A stretch of DNA of 64,000 nt from Pseudomonadota bacterium (GTDB lineage: Bacteria > Pseudomonadota > Alphaproteobacteria > Rhizobiales > Rhizobiaceae), in assembly GCA_023390055.1 (NCBI GenBank), contig JAEWDP010000099.1:1-64000 (forward strand), read 5' to 3'. Shown here piece by piece: positions 26,694-35,431 of this stretch (position 1 is its first letter; every line of letters begins with the position of its first letter). Under the pieces are notes generated by a model, which did not search any database, had not been told where the DNA came from, and saw nothing but the letters and a program-made list of their open reading frames with translations. The position numbers were made by a program, and so were the translations under genes.

Positions 26694-27841
26694 GCATGAT
26701 CCTCCAGGCCGAATTGTGCGAGCACCTCCGCGATGTCGCCGCCGAGGCTGGGTGCTGCCGTTGCAGCGACAGGCTTGGCACCGTCGAAGCGCACCGGCTG
26801 GCCGACGACCCGTGCTTGTCCGAGTGCCGGATGGGCAAGTGTGCTCACCAGACCGCGTGCGGCAGCATGTTCGTTGTCGGCCGCCTGTGCAATGTCCCAG
26901 ATCGGCGCTGTCGGCAGACCCTGTGACGCCAATGCCGCAACGGCGGCCTCAGTGGTCAGCGCGCGCGACCAATCCTCGATCAGCATACGCAATTCCGGCT
27001 CATTTTCGGTGCGGCTCGTGTCTGTGGCAAAGCGTGGATCATTGGCAATCTCGGGCCTGCCGACGAGCTCGGCCAGACGGCGGAACTGATTGCCGTTCAA
27101 GACCGCGATCACCACCTGGCCATCACTCGTGGCAAAGCAGCCAAACGGGGTGGAGAGCGGATGACGGTTTCCGACCCGGCCTGGCAGGACACCGCTGTAG
27201 AAATGCTGGGCATGGCTCGTTGTCAGCATTGAGAACAGGGCGTCATACATGGCGACGTCAAGTGTCGCACCCTGACCGGTGGTGCTGCGCTGAACCAGTG
27301 CCGCCATGATCGACCAACTGGCAAAAAGGCCCGCGATCAGGTCGGCGATGCTTTCGCCCGTCTTGAGCGGCGCGCCGCCTTCTTCTCCTGTTGCGGCCAT
27401 CAGGCCGGACATGGCCTGCACCACGAGGTCATAGGCCGGCAGATCCTTGAAGGGGCCTTCCTGTCCGAAGCCGGAAATCGAACAGTAGATCAGCCTCGAA
27501 TTGGCCGCACGCAAGGTGTCGGCTGAAAGTCCGAGACGGGAAGCGACACCGGGACGGAAATTTTCAACCACCACGTCGACGCGGGCGGCCAGCGCCAGCG
27601 CCAGATCCAGATCCTTCTGCTTCTTCAGGTCGAGCGCGATGCTCTTCTTGCCCCGGTTGTTCAACGTGAACAGCGCGCTTTCGCCGTCCTTGAACGGACC
27701 GATATGGCGGTAGTCGTCACCGGCCGGGGGTTCCAGCTTGATGATATCGGCGCCGAGGTCGGCCAGAAGTGCGGTGCAATAGGGGCCGGCGAGAACGCGC
27801 GACAGGTCGAGAATCTTGATGCCGGCTAGCGGAGCGTTCAC
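26690..27841 (-). CDS. CaiB/BaiF (type III) CoA transferase inside the hut operon
   Basis: The 383-residue protein has the type III CoA transferase pattern: VLAGPYCTALLADLGADIIKLE, the RGKKSIALDLK segment, VVENFRPGVASRLGL and AYDLVVQAMSGLMA, where Asp138 matches the catalytic aspartate that forms the acyl anhydride. The start is a GTG at 27841 overlapping the hutH stop as GTGA. A longer frame to 28045 lies inside hutH. These enzymes move CoA between carboxylic acids without ATP. Translational coupling to hutH and to the acyl-CoA dehydrogenase suggests the acids are imidazolepropionate and urocanate. Confidence 0.93.
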   Translation of the reverse strand: MNAPLAGIKILDLSRVLAGPYCTALLADLGADIIKLEPPAGDDYRHIGPFKDGESALFTLNNRGKKSIALDLKKQKDLDLALALAARVDVVVENFRPGVASRLGLSADTLRAANSRLIYCSISGFGQEGPFKDLPAYDLVVQAMSGLMAATGEEGGAPLKTGESIADLIAGLFASWSIMAALVQRSTTGQGATLDVAMYDALFSMLTTSHAQHFYSGVLPGRVGNRHPLSTPFGCFATSDGQVVIAVLNGNQFRRLAELVGRPEIANDPRFATDTSRTENEPELRMLIEDWSRALTTEAAVAALASQGLPTAPIWDIAQAADNEHAAARGLVSTLAHPALGQARVVGQPVRFDGAKPVAATAAPSLGGDIAEVLAQFGLEDHA

Positions 27842-29379
27842 GGCTTTACCTCGCTCAGAAGGTTTTCGGGCAGCGCGTCGAGGAGTGCGCCGGAACGAAC
27901 AAGCGCGGCGGCCTCGGCGAGGTCCGGTGCCATGTAGCGGTCCTGTTCCAGTGACGCGACGGACTTGCGCAGACGTGCGATCACCGCCTGGAGTGGAGCA
28001 GAGGTCTTCAATGGGTGGCGAAACTCGACGCCCGCAGAACCACACAACACCTCAATGCCGATGATGTGGGCGAGGTTGGCGTTCATGCGTTTGAGACGAC
28101 GTGCGCCATGTGCGGCCATGGAGACATGGTCTTCCTGATTTGCCGATGTCGGGGTGGAATCGGTCGAGCAGGGATTGGCGAGGTGCTTGTTTTCGCTCAT
28201 CAATGCGGCTGACGTGACCTCGGCGATCATCAGGCCACTGTTGAGGCCGGGATCGGGCGTCAGGAACGGTGGCAGGTCGTGGCTGAGTGCCGGATCGACC
28301 ATCAGCGCGATGCGGCGCTGCGAGATCGCACCGATCTCGGCGATCGCCAGTGCGATCTGGTCAGCGGCGAAGGCCACAGGCTCGGCATGGAAATTGCCGC
28401 CGGAGACGATCTGTCCGGTCTCGATGAGGACCAGCGGATTGTCGGTCGCGGCATTGGCCTCAATCTCCAAGGTGCGACCTGCCTGGGTTAACAGGTCGAT
28501 GCAGGCACCGGTGACCTGCGGCTGGCAGCGGATGCAATAGGGGTCCTGAACGCGTGTATCGCCTTCGCGATGGCTCTCGCGGATTTCTGAGCCGTCCATC
28601 AGGTCGCGGATGACACGGGCCGCGAGGATCTGGCCGCGATGGCCACGCAACTGGTGGATCTCGTCGAGGAATGGGGCGGTAGAGCCCATGATGCCGTCGG
28701 TCGAAAGCGACGATGAGACAAGGGCATTGCGTGCCGCGCGGAAGGCTTCGAAGAGGCCGGCAAGCGCGAAGGCGGTGGAGACCTGGGTGCCGTTGATAAG
28801 GGCAAGCCCCTCCTTGGCAGCCAGGACCACCGGTTTAAGGTCGGCTTTGGCCAGTGCTTCCGCGCTCGTCATTTCGCGACCCTGATAGGTGGCGCGACCT
28901 TCACCGAGCATCGCGGCCGCCATATGCGCCAGCGGCGCAAGATCGCCCGACGCGCCGACCGAGCCCTGCGACGGGATCACTGGCAACACGTCCTTCGCCA
29001 ACATGTCCTCGATCAGCTTGACGACCTGTGGGCGGGTGCCGGAGGCGCCGCGACCAAGCGACAGGAGCTTGAGCGCCATGATCAGGCGCACCGTCTCTTC
29101 CTCGATGTTTTCACCGACCCCGCAGCAATGCGACAGGATCAGGTTGCGCTGAAGGGTGGCGGTATCTTCGGACCGGATCTTGATCGAGGCAAGCTTGCCG
29201 AAGCCGGTGTTGACGCCATAGACGGGAACGTCGCCATTGGCGGCAGCTTTGATCCGGGCGGCGGAATCGGCAATGCCGGGATGCGCGGTTTCAGCCAGCC
29301 GAACGGCAAGTCCCTCGCGCCAGATGCGTTCGAGGTCAGCCAGGGTGACCTTTCCAGGTGTCAGGATCAGTTCAGACAT
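27838..29379 (-). CDS. hutH: Histidine ammonia-lyase
   Basis: This 513-residue enzyme removes ammonia from L-histidine to give urocanate. The Ala-Ser-Gly triad that cyclises to the MIO cofactor is visible in VGASGDLAPLAHM at about residue 142. Other motifs are GVNTGFGKLA and QDPYCIRCQPQVTGA. The ATG at 29379 overlaps the end of hutI by eight bases. An upstream extension to 29496 is inside hutI and not used. Its own stop overlaps the CoA-transferase start, so four enzymes are translationally chained. Confidence 0.98.
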   Translation of the reverse strand: MSELILTPGKVTLADLERIWREGLAVRLAETAHPGIADSAARIKAAANGDVPVYGVNTGFGKLASIKIRSEDTATLQRNLILSHCCGVGENIEEETVRLIMALKLLSLGRGASGTRPQVVKLIEDMLAKDVLPVIPSQGSVGASGDLAPLAHMAAAMLGEGRATYQGREMTSAEALAKADLKPVVLAAKEGLALINGTQVSTAFALAGLFEAFRAARNALVSSSLSTDGIMGSTAPFLDEIHQLRGHRGQILAARVIRDLMDGSEIRESHREGDTRVQDPYCIRCQPQVTGACIDLLTQAGRTLEIEANAATDNPLVLIETGQIVSGGNFHAEPVAFAADQIALAIAEIGAISQRRIALMVDPALSHDLPPFLTPDPGLNSGLMIAEVTSAALMSENKHLANPCSTDSTPTSANQEDHVSMAAHGARRLKRMNANLAHIIGIEVLCGSAGVEFRHPLKTSAPLQAVIARLRKSVASLEQDRYMAPDLAEAAALVRSGALLDALPENLLSEVKP

Positions 29380-30574
29380 ATTGGCCTCCGAAAATGCGGG
29401 CGTGCAGCGGATTGAAGCCGATCCGATAGGCGAGTTCGGCAGGGTGCTGGATGTCCCAGATCGCCAGATCGGCGCGGGCATTGGGTGCGAGTACACCGCG
29501 ATCGGTCAGGCCAAGCGCGCGGGCCGCATTGCGGGTCACGCCGCGCAGGCATTCGGCAGGCGTCATCCGAAACAGCGTCGCGCCCATGTTCATGACCAGC
29601 AGCAATGAGGTAAGCGGGGAGGTTCCGGGGTTGGAATCGGTTGCCAGTGCGATCGGTACGCCGGCATTCCGCAGGGCTTCAAGTGGCGGGTGTTGTGTTT
29701 CGCGCAACGTATAGAAGGCGCCGGGCAGCAATACGGCGACGGTTCCAGCCTTTGCCATGGCGGCAACGCCGTCCTGACCCAGATATTCGAGGTGATCGAC
29801 GGACAGCGCGCCGTGCTTTGCCGCCATGGCGGACCCGTGCAAGTTTGAAAGCTGCTCGGCATGCAGCTTGATGGGCAGGCCAAGTGCCCTGGCATGTTCG
29901 AAAATGCGCTTCATTTCATCAACGGAAAAGGCAATGCCCTCACAAAAGCCGTCCACCGCGTCGATCAGGCCTTCTGCATGACCCTGATCCATGCCGGCAA
30001 TCACGACCTGGTCGATATAGCCGCTACGGTCATCCTTGAATTCAGGCGGCAAGGCGTGGGCTGCAAGCCAGCTCGTGACAACGTGGACGGGCCGGATTTT
30101 GCCGATGCGACGCGCAACACGCAGCATCTTCAACTCGGTGGCGACGTCGAGCCCGTACCCTGACTTGATCTCCAGCGTGGTGACGCCTTCGGCAAGGAGC
30201 GTATCGACGCGCGGCAGCGCCAATGAAAGAAGTTCATCCTCGCTTGCCGCACGCGTGTTGCGGACACTGGACAGGATGCCGCCGCCAGCACGCGCAATCT
30301 CTTCGTAACTGGCACCTTCCAGGCGCATCTCGAATTCGCGGGCACGGTCGCCACCATAGACAATGTGGGTGTGGCAATCGATCAGGCCGGGCGTTACCAG
30401 CCGGCCTTCAAGGTTGCGGGAAGGGCCGCTGGAATAGGTTGCAGGCAGATCGGTATTGGAGCCGATCCAGGCGATCCGGTCGCCCTCGATCGCGATCGAC
30501 GCCTGTTCGATCAGTCGGTAGCCCGCCACCTCATCGTCCATAATCGCAATTTTCGCATTGCTGAGAACCTGCAT
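29372..30574 (-). CDS. hutI: Imidazolonepropionase
   Basis: This 400-residue amidohydrolase opens the ring of imidazolone propionate to give N-formimidoyl-glutamate, step three of histidine breakdown. The metal-binding HTHIVYGGDRAREFEMRL motif lies near residue 70, with later His and Asp ligands in LHAEQLSNLHG and LATDSNPGTSP. The ATG at 30574 follows GGAG at a nine-base distance. It is the first gene of the leftward hut unit, directly downstream of the HutC-type boxes. Confidence 0.97.
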   Translation of the reverse strand: MQVLSNAKIAIMDDEVAGYRLIEQASIAIEGDRIAWIGSNTDLPATYSSGPSRNLEGRLVTPGLIDCHTHIVYGGDRAREFEMRLEGASYEEIARAGGGILSSVRNTRAASEDELLSLALPRVDTLLAEGVTTLEIKSGYGLDVATELKMLRVARRIGKIRPVHVVTSWLAAHALPPEFKDDRSGYIDQVVIAGMDQGHAEGLIDAVDGFCEGIAFSVDEMKRIFEHARALGLPIKLHAEQLSNLHGSAMAAKHGALSVDHLEYLGQDGVAAMAKAGTVAVLLPGAFYTLRETQHPPLEALRNAGVPIALATDSNPGTSPLTSLLLVMNMGATLFRMTPAECLRGVTRNAARALGLTDRGVLAPNARADLAIWDIQHPAELAYRIGFNPLHARIFGGQYV

Positions 30575-30606
30575 CCGGCACGCTCCGATCTGATCATTGA
30601 TTTTTC

Positions 30607-30668
30607 TAAGTCTAAACATAATTCCCGGTCTATGTCTAAACTTATTTTCATGTTATGTCTAAACTTAT
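30607..30668. promoter_or_regulatory. Three HutC-type operator boxes in the hutI-hutF divergent promoter
   Basis: Three near-identical boxes occur at 30607-30620 (TAAGTCTAAACATA), 30631-30645 (TATGTCTAAACTTAT) and 30654-30668 (TATGTCTAAACTTAT). They recur every 23-24 bases, about two helical turns. The core resembles the partly symmetric TGTCTA-type sites of GntR/HutC repressors, whose inducer is urocanate. The position between the divergent hutI and hutF arms and the hutC gene nearby support this call. Confidence 0.75.
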
Positions 30669-30712
30669 AAGAGGTGCCTGCCCGGCGTCAGACGGGCAAG
30701 AAGGAGGTTGTG

Positions 30713-32089
30713 ATGACGATACTTTGGGCAGAACACGCATTGCTGTCGCAAGGTTGGGCAAAGAATGTTCGCGTCGAACTGGGAGCGGACGGTCGCATCG
30801 CAAAGGTCGAGGACAAGGTCGAGCTCAGTGCCGCGCCCGATGCCAAGCGGGTGGGATTGCTGCTGCCGGCCATGGCCAACCTCCATTCCCATGCTTTTCA
30901 GCGCGCCATGGCAGGCTTGTCGGAAGCACGCGGGCCGCACCCGCGCGACACCTTCTGGACATGGCGTCAGATCATGTATCGCTTTCTCGACCACCTCACG
31001 CCTGAAGACGTCGAAGCCATCGCCGCTCTTGTGCAGATGGAAATGCTTGAGGCCGGGTATGCCACCAATGTCGAGTTTCACTATCTGCACCACCGTCCCG
31101 GCGGTGGATCTTACGACAATATCGCTGAAATGTCCGAGCGGATTGTTGCAGCCGCAGCACGTACGGGCATCGGGCTGACGCTTCTGCCGGTGCATTACCA
31201 GTTTGGCGGTGTGGACCGCCGTCCGCTCGGGCCGGGCCAGAGCCGCTTCGGCACGACGCCTGATGAGTTCGTGGCACTTCTCGATGCCGCAGAAGCGGCG
31301 CTTACCCATCTGCCGGCCGATACCGGAATTGGCGTGGCGCCGCATTCCCTGCGCGCAGTCAGCCCCGAGGCGCTGGCACTGTGCGAGAGGTTGCGACCGG
31401 GGCGGCCTTTGCACATGCATCTCGCCGAGCAGATCCCCGAGGTCGAGGAGGTCTTTGCCGCTCGTGGCCGCCGCCCGGTTGAATGGCTCCTGGACAACCA
31501 CAGCCCCGACGGGCGCTGGACGCTGATCCACCTGACCCACATGACTGGCGACGAGACGACCAGGCTGGCCGCGACCGGTGCCGTTGCGGGCTTATGCCCA
31601 ATCACGGAATCGAGCCTCGGCGACGGCATCTTCAATGGTACGATCTGGACGCAGGCGGGTGGAAGGCTGGGCTTTGGCTCCGACAGCAATATCCGTATTT
31701 CGCTGATCGAGGAATTGCGCACCCTGGAATACAGCCAGCGCCTGCGAGACACCGAGCGCGCGGTACTGGCCACGCCCGGACGCTCTACCGGTCGGGTGCT
31801 CTACGAGGCCGGGCTCGATGGTGGTGCAAGAGCGGCCGGACGCGAAACCGGCGCCATAGCTGTGGGGCTTTGGGCCGATCTTTGCGCCATATCGCTCGAC
31901 AATCCGGTGCTTTTCGGCCGCAAGGGCGATGAATTGCTGGACAGCCTGATCTTTGCGGGCGGTAACGGGTTAGTGACCGATGTCTGGGCGGCTGGCCGCC
32001 ATGTCGTCCATGACGGACAGCATATGGATCATCAGCGCATTACAGCCGACTATATGGCCTGCATTGGCAGATTGCAGGAGCGGATGTGA
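30713..32089 (+). CDS. hutF: Formimidoylglutamate deiminase
   Basis: The 458-residue amidohydrolase converts N-formimidoyl-glutamate to N-formylglutamate and ammonia, the five-step hut route. Metal ligands are visible in NLHSHAFQRAMAG, HMHLAEQ and SDSNIRIS. The ATG at 30713 has a strong AAGGAGG at 30701-30707. It faces away from hutI across the operator array, and its stop overlaps the hutC GTG by four bases. The expected next enzyme, N-formylglutamate deformylase (hutG), is not in this window. Confidence 0.97.
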   Translation: MTILWAEHALLSQGWAKNVRVELGADGRIAKVEDKVELSAAPDAKRVGLLLPAMANLHSHAFQRAMAGLSEARGPHPRDTFWTWRQIMYRFLDHLTPEDVEAIAALVQMEMLEAGYATNVEFHYLHHRPGGGSYDNIAEMSERIVAAAARTGIGLTLLPVHYQFGGVDRRPLGPGQSRFGTTPDEFVALLDAAEAALTHLPADTGIGVAPHSLRAVSPEALALCERLRPGRPLHMHLAEQIPEVEEVFAARGRRPVEWLLDNHSPDGRWTLIHLTHMTGDETTRLAATGAVAGLCPITESSLGDGIFNGTIWTQAGGRLGFGSDSNIRISLIEELRTLEYSQRLRDTERAVLATPGRSTGRVLYEAGLDGGARAAGRETGAIAVGLWADLCAISLDNPVLFGRKGDELLDSLIFAGGNGLVTDVWAAGRHVVHDGQHMDHQRITADYMACIGRLQERM

Positions 32090-32817
32090 CAGACAGGCAA
32101 ACGGGGGCGAGCGCGTCCAAGGCGCAAAACATCGCGAATGAAGTTCGCCGCCGCATTGTCGAACGCGAGTGGCGTCAGGGTGACCGCATTCCTGACGAGG
32201 CCGATCTCGCGATCGAGTTCGACGTCGCAAGGGCGACGGTCAACAAGGCCTTGCAGCTTTTGGCCGATGAAGGGCTTCTGGACCGGCGGCGGCGCGCCGG
32301 TACGCGTGTCGCGATCGATCCGGTCCGCAAGGCGACTTTCACGATTTCCATCGTGCGTGAACAGGTCGAGCAGGCCGGCATGGTCTACAGTCATCGCGTC
32401 GTGGCCCAAAGGCGCAGCCCCATCCCGGCGGAGATCGCCACTCGGCTTGGCCTGCCCGAAGGCGAAATCCTGGTTCACATGCGCGCTATCCATTATGGCG
32501 ACGGGCAGCCCTTTCAACTGGAAGATCGCTGGATCAATCCGCGAGCCGCTCCGGGGCTGGAAAAGGCGGACTTCTGGCAGCTGAACGCCAATGAATGGCT
32601 GGTGCGCAACGCCCCCTATATGCGGGCTGATCTGACCTTTTCTGCCGAGAATGCCGACCGGCGTGATGCGCGATTGCTGCGAACCCGGCAAGGCCAGGCG
32701 CTCCTGATCCTGCACCGCACGACCTGGAACGGTCTGGGGCCAATCACCACTGTGAGGGTGGCTTTCCAGCCCGGCCATCTCGTCGGTACCGAAAAGACTA
32801 CTGCTGCCAGCGAGTGA
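32086..32817 (+). CDS. hutC: Histidine utilisation repressor, GntR/HutC family
   Basis: This 243-residue regulator has an N-terminal winged helix-turn-helix (EFDVARATVNKALQLLADEGLL, with RRRRAGTRV after it) and a UTRA ligand domain, which in HutC binds urocanate. The GTG at 32086 overlaps the hutF stop (GTGA). It most likely represses both arms of the hut locus through the three boxes at 30607-30668 and so also regulates its own synthesis. Confidence 0.96.
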   Translation: MTDRQTGASASKAQNIANEVRRRIVEREWRQGDRIPDEADLAIEFDVARATVNKALQLLADEGLLDRRRRAGTRVAIDPVRKATFTISIVREQVEQAGMVYSHRVVAQRRSPIPAEIATRLGLPEGEILVHMRAIHYGDGQPFQLEDRWINPRAAPGLEKADFWQLNANEWLVRNAPYMRADLTFSAENADRRDARLLRTRQGQALLILHRTTWNGLGPITTVRVAFQPGHLVGTEKTTAASE

Positions 32818-32911
32818 AGGGGGTGTCGGCTCCATCGCATCCCCTCGCAAGCCCATACATGAAAACACGTTTGCCGGGGTCCATTGCGCACCCGGTCAGG
32901 AGGCTCCAAAG

Positions 32912-34015
32912 ATGACCCGCGATCACACATTCTTGCGTCCGGAGCTGGCGACACTAGCGCCCTACAATGCCGGCCTTACGGTCGAAGAGGTCGCAAGGCG
33001 GCCCGGTGTGACCCGCGTTGCCAAGCTCGGCTCGAACGAAAACCCGCTCGGCCCGGACCCGGCAGTCCACCAGGCGCTGGAGACCGCGTTGCAAAATGTT
33101 GCGGTCTATCCCGATCCGTCCGGCCGCACGCTGGTTGCAGCTCTTGCGGAACGCCACGGCGTTGCACCGGAACAATTCGTGCTCGGAAACGGTTCGGAGG
33201 ACTTGCTGGCAGTGCTCGCTCGTGCGGTCCTGCGACCCGGCGACCGGGTGGTGACCCTTTATCCTTCCTTCCCGCTACATGAAGACTATGCCCGACTGAT
33301 GGGGGCTAAGGTGACGCGGATCGGACTAACGGACGATGGTCGCATCGATGTGGATGCGCTTGTGGCGGCAGTTGCACAACCAGTGCGCATGGTGCTGTTT
33401 GCAAACCCGATGAATCCGGCCGGCGTGTGGCTGTCTCCAAGGGATCTGGACCGGGTGCTGGATGCCGTTCATCCCGATGCGGTGACCTGTCTTGACGAGG
33501 CCTATCACGAATATGCGGACGGCGATGACTATGCCTCGGGCGAGGCGAGGCTTGCTTCGCAACCAGGGCCATTATTGATCCTGCGTACCTTCTCCAAGGC
33601 ATGGGGTCTTGCCGGTTTGCGTGTCGGTTATGGCCTGACAAACAATACCGACCTGAAGCGTGGGCTCGATCTTGCCCGCACGCCGTTCAACGTCAATCTG
33701 ATGGCCCAGGTAGCGGCAAAGACTGCACTTGCCCACCCGCAATCTGTGGACGAGGCAGTGGCGCTGGTACAGCAGGAGCGGCCGCGCATGGCGGCTGCGA
33801 TCGAAACATTGGGCCTGCGCGTGCTGCCATCGAAGGGCAATTTTCTGTTCTTCGATTGCGGCCGTCCTTCGGTCGACCTTGCCGAGACACTGCTTGACCA
33901 GGGCGTGATCATCAAGCCCTGGAAACAGCCTGGCTATGAAAACTGGTTGCGTGTCTCGGTTGGCACCCCGTCCGACAACGACTTATTCCTCGCGGCATTG
34001 GCCACCGCATTGTGA
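32912..34015 (+). CDS. hisC: Histidinol-phosphate aminotransferase-like PLP enzyme (hut-linked)
   Basis: This 367-residue class I/II aminotransferase closely follows HisC: KLGSNENPLGP at the start, FANPMNPAGVW, DEAYHEYADG and the PLP lysine in TFSKAWGLAGLRVGYG. HisC normally makes histidinol phosphate from imidazole-acetol phosphate. It stands 94 bases after hutC with GGAGG before its ATG, in a catabolic cluster rather than a his operon. It may therefore transaminate histidine or an aromatic amino acid. The assignment to biosynthesis or catabolism is open. Confidence 0.88.
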   Translation: MTRDHTFLRPELATLAPYNAGLTVEEVARRPGVTRVAKLGSNENPLGPDPAVHQALETALQNVAVYPDPSGRTLVAALAERHGVAPEQFVLGNGSEDLLAVLARAVLRPGDRVVTLYPSFPLHEDYARLMGAKVTRIGLTDDGRIDVDALVAAVAQPVRMVLFANPMNPAGVWLSPRDLDRVLDAVHPDAVTCLDEAYHEYADGDDYASGEARLASQPGPLLILRTFSKAWGLAGLRVGYGLTNNTDLKRGLDLARTPFNVNLMAQVAAKTALAHPQSVDEAVALVQQERPRMAAAIETLGLRVLPSKGNFLFFDCGRPSVDLAETLLDQGVIIKPWKQPGYENWLRVSVGTPSDNDLFLAALATAL

Positions 34016-34151
34016 ACTTTCAGTGCAAATGTATTCTCGCCATAATCTGCCCCGTGCCGATGGTGTGCGCAGGCGCTGGGTATTGAGACTGTTGCGCTTG
34101 CCGGATGCAGAAAGTGGTGCACAAATCCCGATTTAGCACTACGTTAGGAGA

Positions 34152-34535
34152 ATGCAGGAACTGCTCTCGATATATCAGTCTTATCTCGATTGTCTCAACG
34201 CACAGGATTGGTCCCGTCTGGGCAATTTTGTGCATGATGAGGTAAGCCATAATGGTCGACCTTTTGGACTGGAAGGCTACCGTGCGATGCTGGAAAACGA
34301 CTTTCAGCAAATACCGGATCTCAAGTTTAAGGCTGAGCTGCTGGTCTGTGAGCCGCCCTTCGTCGCAGCTCGCCTCTGGTTCAACTGCTCGCCAAAGGGT
34401 AATTTCCTCGGGCTGGCGCTCAACGGTAGAACCGTGTCGTTTGCCGAAAACATCTTCTATGAGTTTGACGGCGACAAAATCAAAAAGGCGTGGTCGGTGC
34501 TCGATAAAACTGCCATTGAAAGCCAGCTTGCATAG
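34152..34535 (+). CDS. SnoaL/NTF2-like protein (ester cyclase type)
   Basis: This 127-residue single-domain protein fits the NTF2-like fold of SnoaL-like ester cyclases: LNAQDWSRLGNFVHDEVSHNGRP, GLEGYRAMLENDF and a strand-rich C-terminal half with NIFYEFDGDKIKKAW. Members are small enzymes or binding proteins with varied ligands, so the function is not predictable. The AGGAG at 34146-34150 is only one base from the ATG, which is unusually close and may weaken translation. Confidence 0.75.
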   Translation: MQELLSIYQSYLDCLNAQDWSRLGNFVHDEVSHNGRPFGLEGYRAMLENDFQQIPDLKFKAELLVCEPPFVAARLWFNCSPKGNFLGLALNGRTVSFAENIFYEFDGDKIKKAWSVLDKTAIESQLA

Positions 34536-34684
34536 CGAACATTACACGCCAGGGTATGGCGGCTTTAGAGACTGCTGCTGATCGCAAACTTGAACTACAA
34601 AAAGCATGCACCGCCTGAATATGGCGGGTGAAAGGGGTGGAACGGTAGAAAATTGGCTGACTCGGAGAAACGGCGTATCTTTAC

Positions 34685-34932
34685 ATGAACCTCAACCTGA
34701 AAGACCCCGAAGCACATCGCCTTGCTCAGGTGATCGCCATGCGACCGAGCAGAGTATGAGCCGTGTCGTAACCGACGTTCTGCGTGAGCGGTATGCGCAA
34801 ATTGAAAAGCACAGAGGTAGAGCTTCTGTTGAAGAACTTTTGGAAATCGCCGACAGGGCCGTAGCCCATTTAAAGCGACCTTATGTCGATCATGCCGAGC
34901 TTCTCTATAATGAAGATGGCCTGCCAAAGTGA
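34685..34932 (+). pseudogene. vapB antitoxin gene with a frameshift
   Basis: The first frame, from ATG 34685, reads MNLNLKDPEAHRLAQVIAM, a typical N-terminus of type II VapB (PSK) antitoxins, and then hits TGA at 34757-34759. The next frame from about 34741 continues the same protein: ATEQSMSRVVTDVLRERY to the end LLYNEDGLPK. One missing base near 34738-34741 explains the break. The stop overlaps the toxin start by four bases, as in intact vapBC operons. Confidence 0.85.
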
Positions 34933-35045
34933 TTATCGACACATCCGCCATAGTGGCGGTCTTGTCTCCATGTCCGGTTCATCGGCAGAGAGACATCGCG
35001 CTGCATCAAGCTCCTGTTTTCGTCGAGAGGGCCAAATTGATATAG
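34929..35045 (+). pseudogene. vapC toxin remnant (PIN domain N-terminus)
   Basis: A GTG at 34929 overlaps the vapB stop and starts VIIDTSAIVAVLS, the PIN-nuclease N-terminus with its first catalytic Asp. The sequence then loses similarity (SPCPVHRQRDIALHQAPV) and stops at 35043-35045 after 38 residues, against about 130 in a working VapC. An internal deletion is likely, since FVERAKLI recalls a later helix of the family. It cannot be a functional toxin. Confidence 0.8.
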
Positions 35046-35100
35046 CTTCCCGACCAGGAAGATTTCGCGTTGCGAAAGTTCAGGCTTCCCGACCGGGAAG
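35046..35100 (+). promoter_or_regulatory. Nested palindromes upstream of hipBA (probable HipB operators)
   Basis: Two almost identical palindromes, CTTCCCGACCAGGAAG (35046-35061) and CTTCCCGACCGGGAAG (35085-35100), lie 39 bases apart. Between them is a third perfect inverted repeat, TTTCGC-GTT-GCGAAA (35063-35077). The arrangement starts right after the vapC remnant and 59 bases before the hipB start. It fits cooperative operator binding by the HipB dimer. Confidence 0.65.
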
Positions 35101-35158
35101 AGTAGCGTTGATCTTTGAGGAAACTTCCTGTACAGTAAGCTGCTAACAGAGATACTCG

Positions 35159-35431
35159 ATGTTTAAGTCAGCACGCGATTTCGGCGCTGCCGTCCGGGAA
35201 AAACGCAAAGTCCTTGGCTGGACCCAGGTCGAGCTCGCCGTTCGTTCCGGCACGGGCGAGCGCTTCATTGTCGAACTCGAATCCGGAAAACCGAGCTGCC
35301 AGCTCGAAAAGGCTCTGATCGTTGCCCGTACCGTCGGCATAAAGATCGGCGATCTAAATACAGCCACGGTAATCTCAACCACATTGGACGACGACCTCGA
35401 TTTCCTGCCGACCTTCGGTGATGGTCGATGA
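35159..35431 (+). CDS. hipB: HipB-like antitoxin, XRE helix-turn-helix
   Basis: This 90-residue protein has an XRE helix-turn-helix (AVREKRKVLGWTQVELAVRSGTGERFIVELESGK at about residues 11-44) and a short tail. It is the antitoxin and repressor of the hipBA module: it binds the palindromes upstream and neutralises HipA. Its stop overlaps the hipA ATG by four bases. The TTT/ATG start at 35159 has no strong ribosome site. Confidence 0.88.
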   Translation: MFKSARDFGAAVREKRKVLGWTQVELAVRSGTGERFIVELESGKPSCQLEKALIVARTVGIKIGDLNTATVISTTLDDDLDFLPTFGDGR

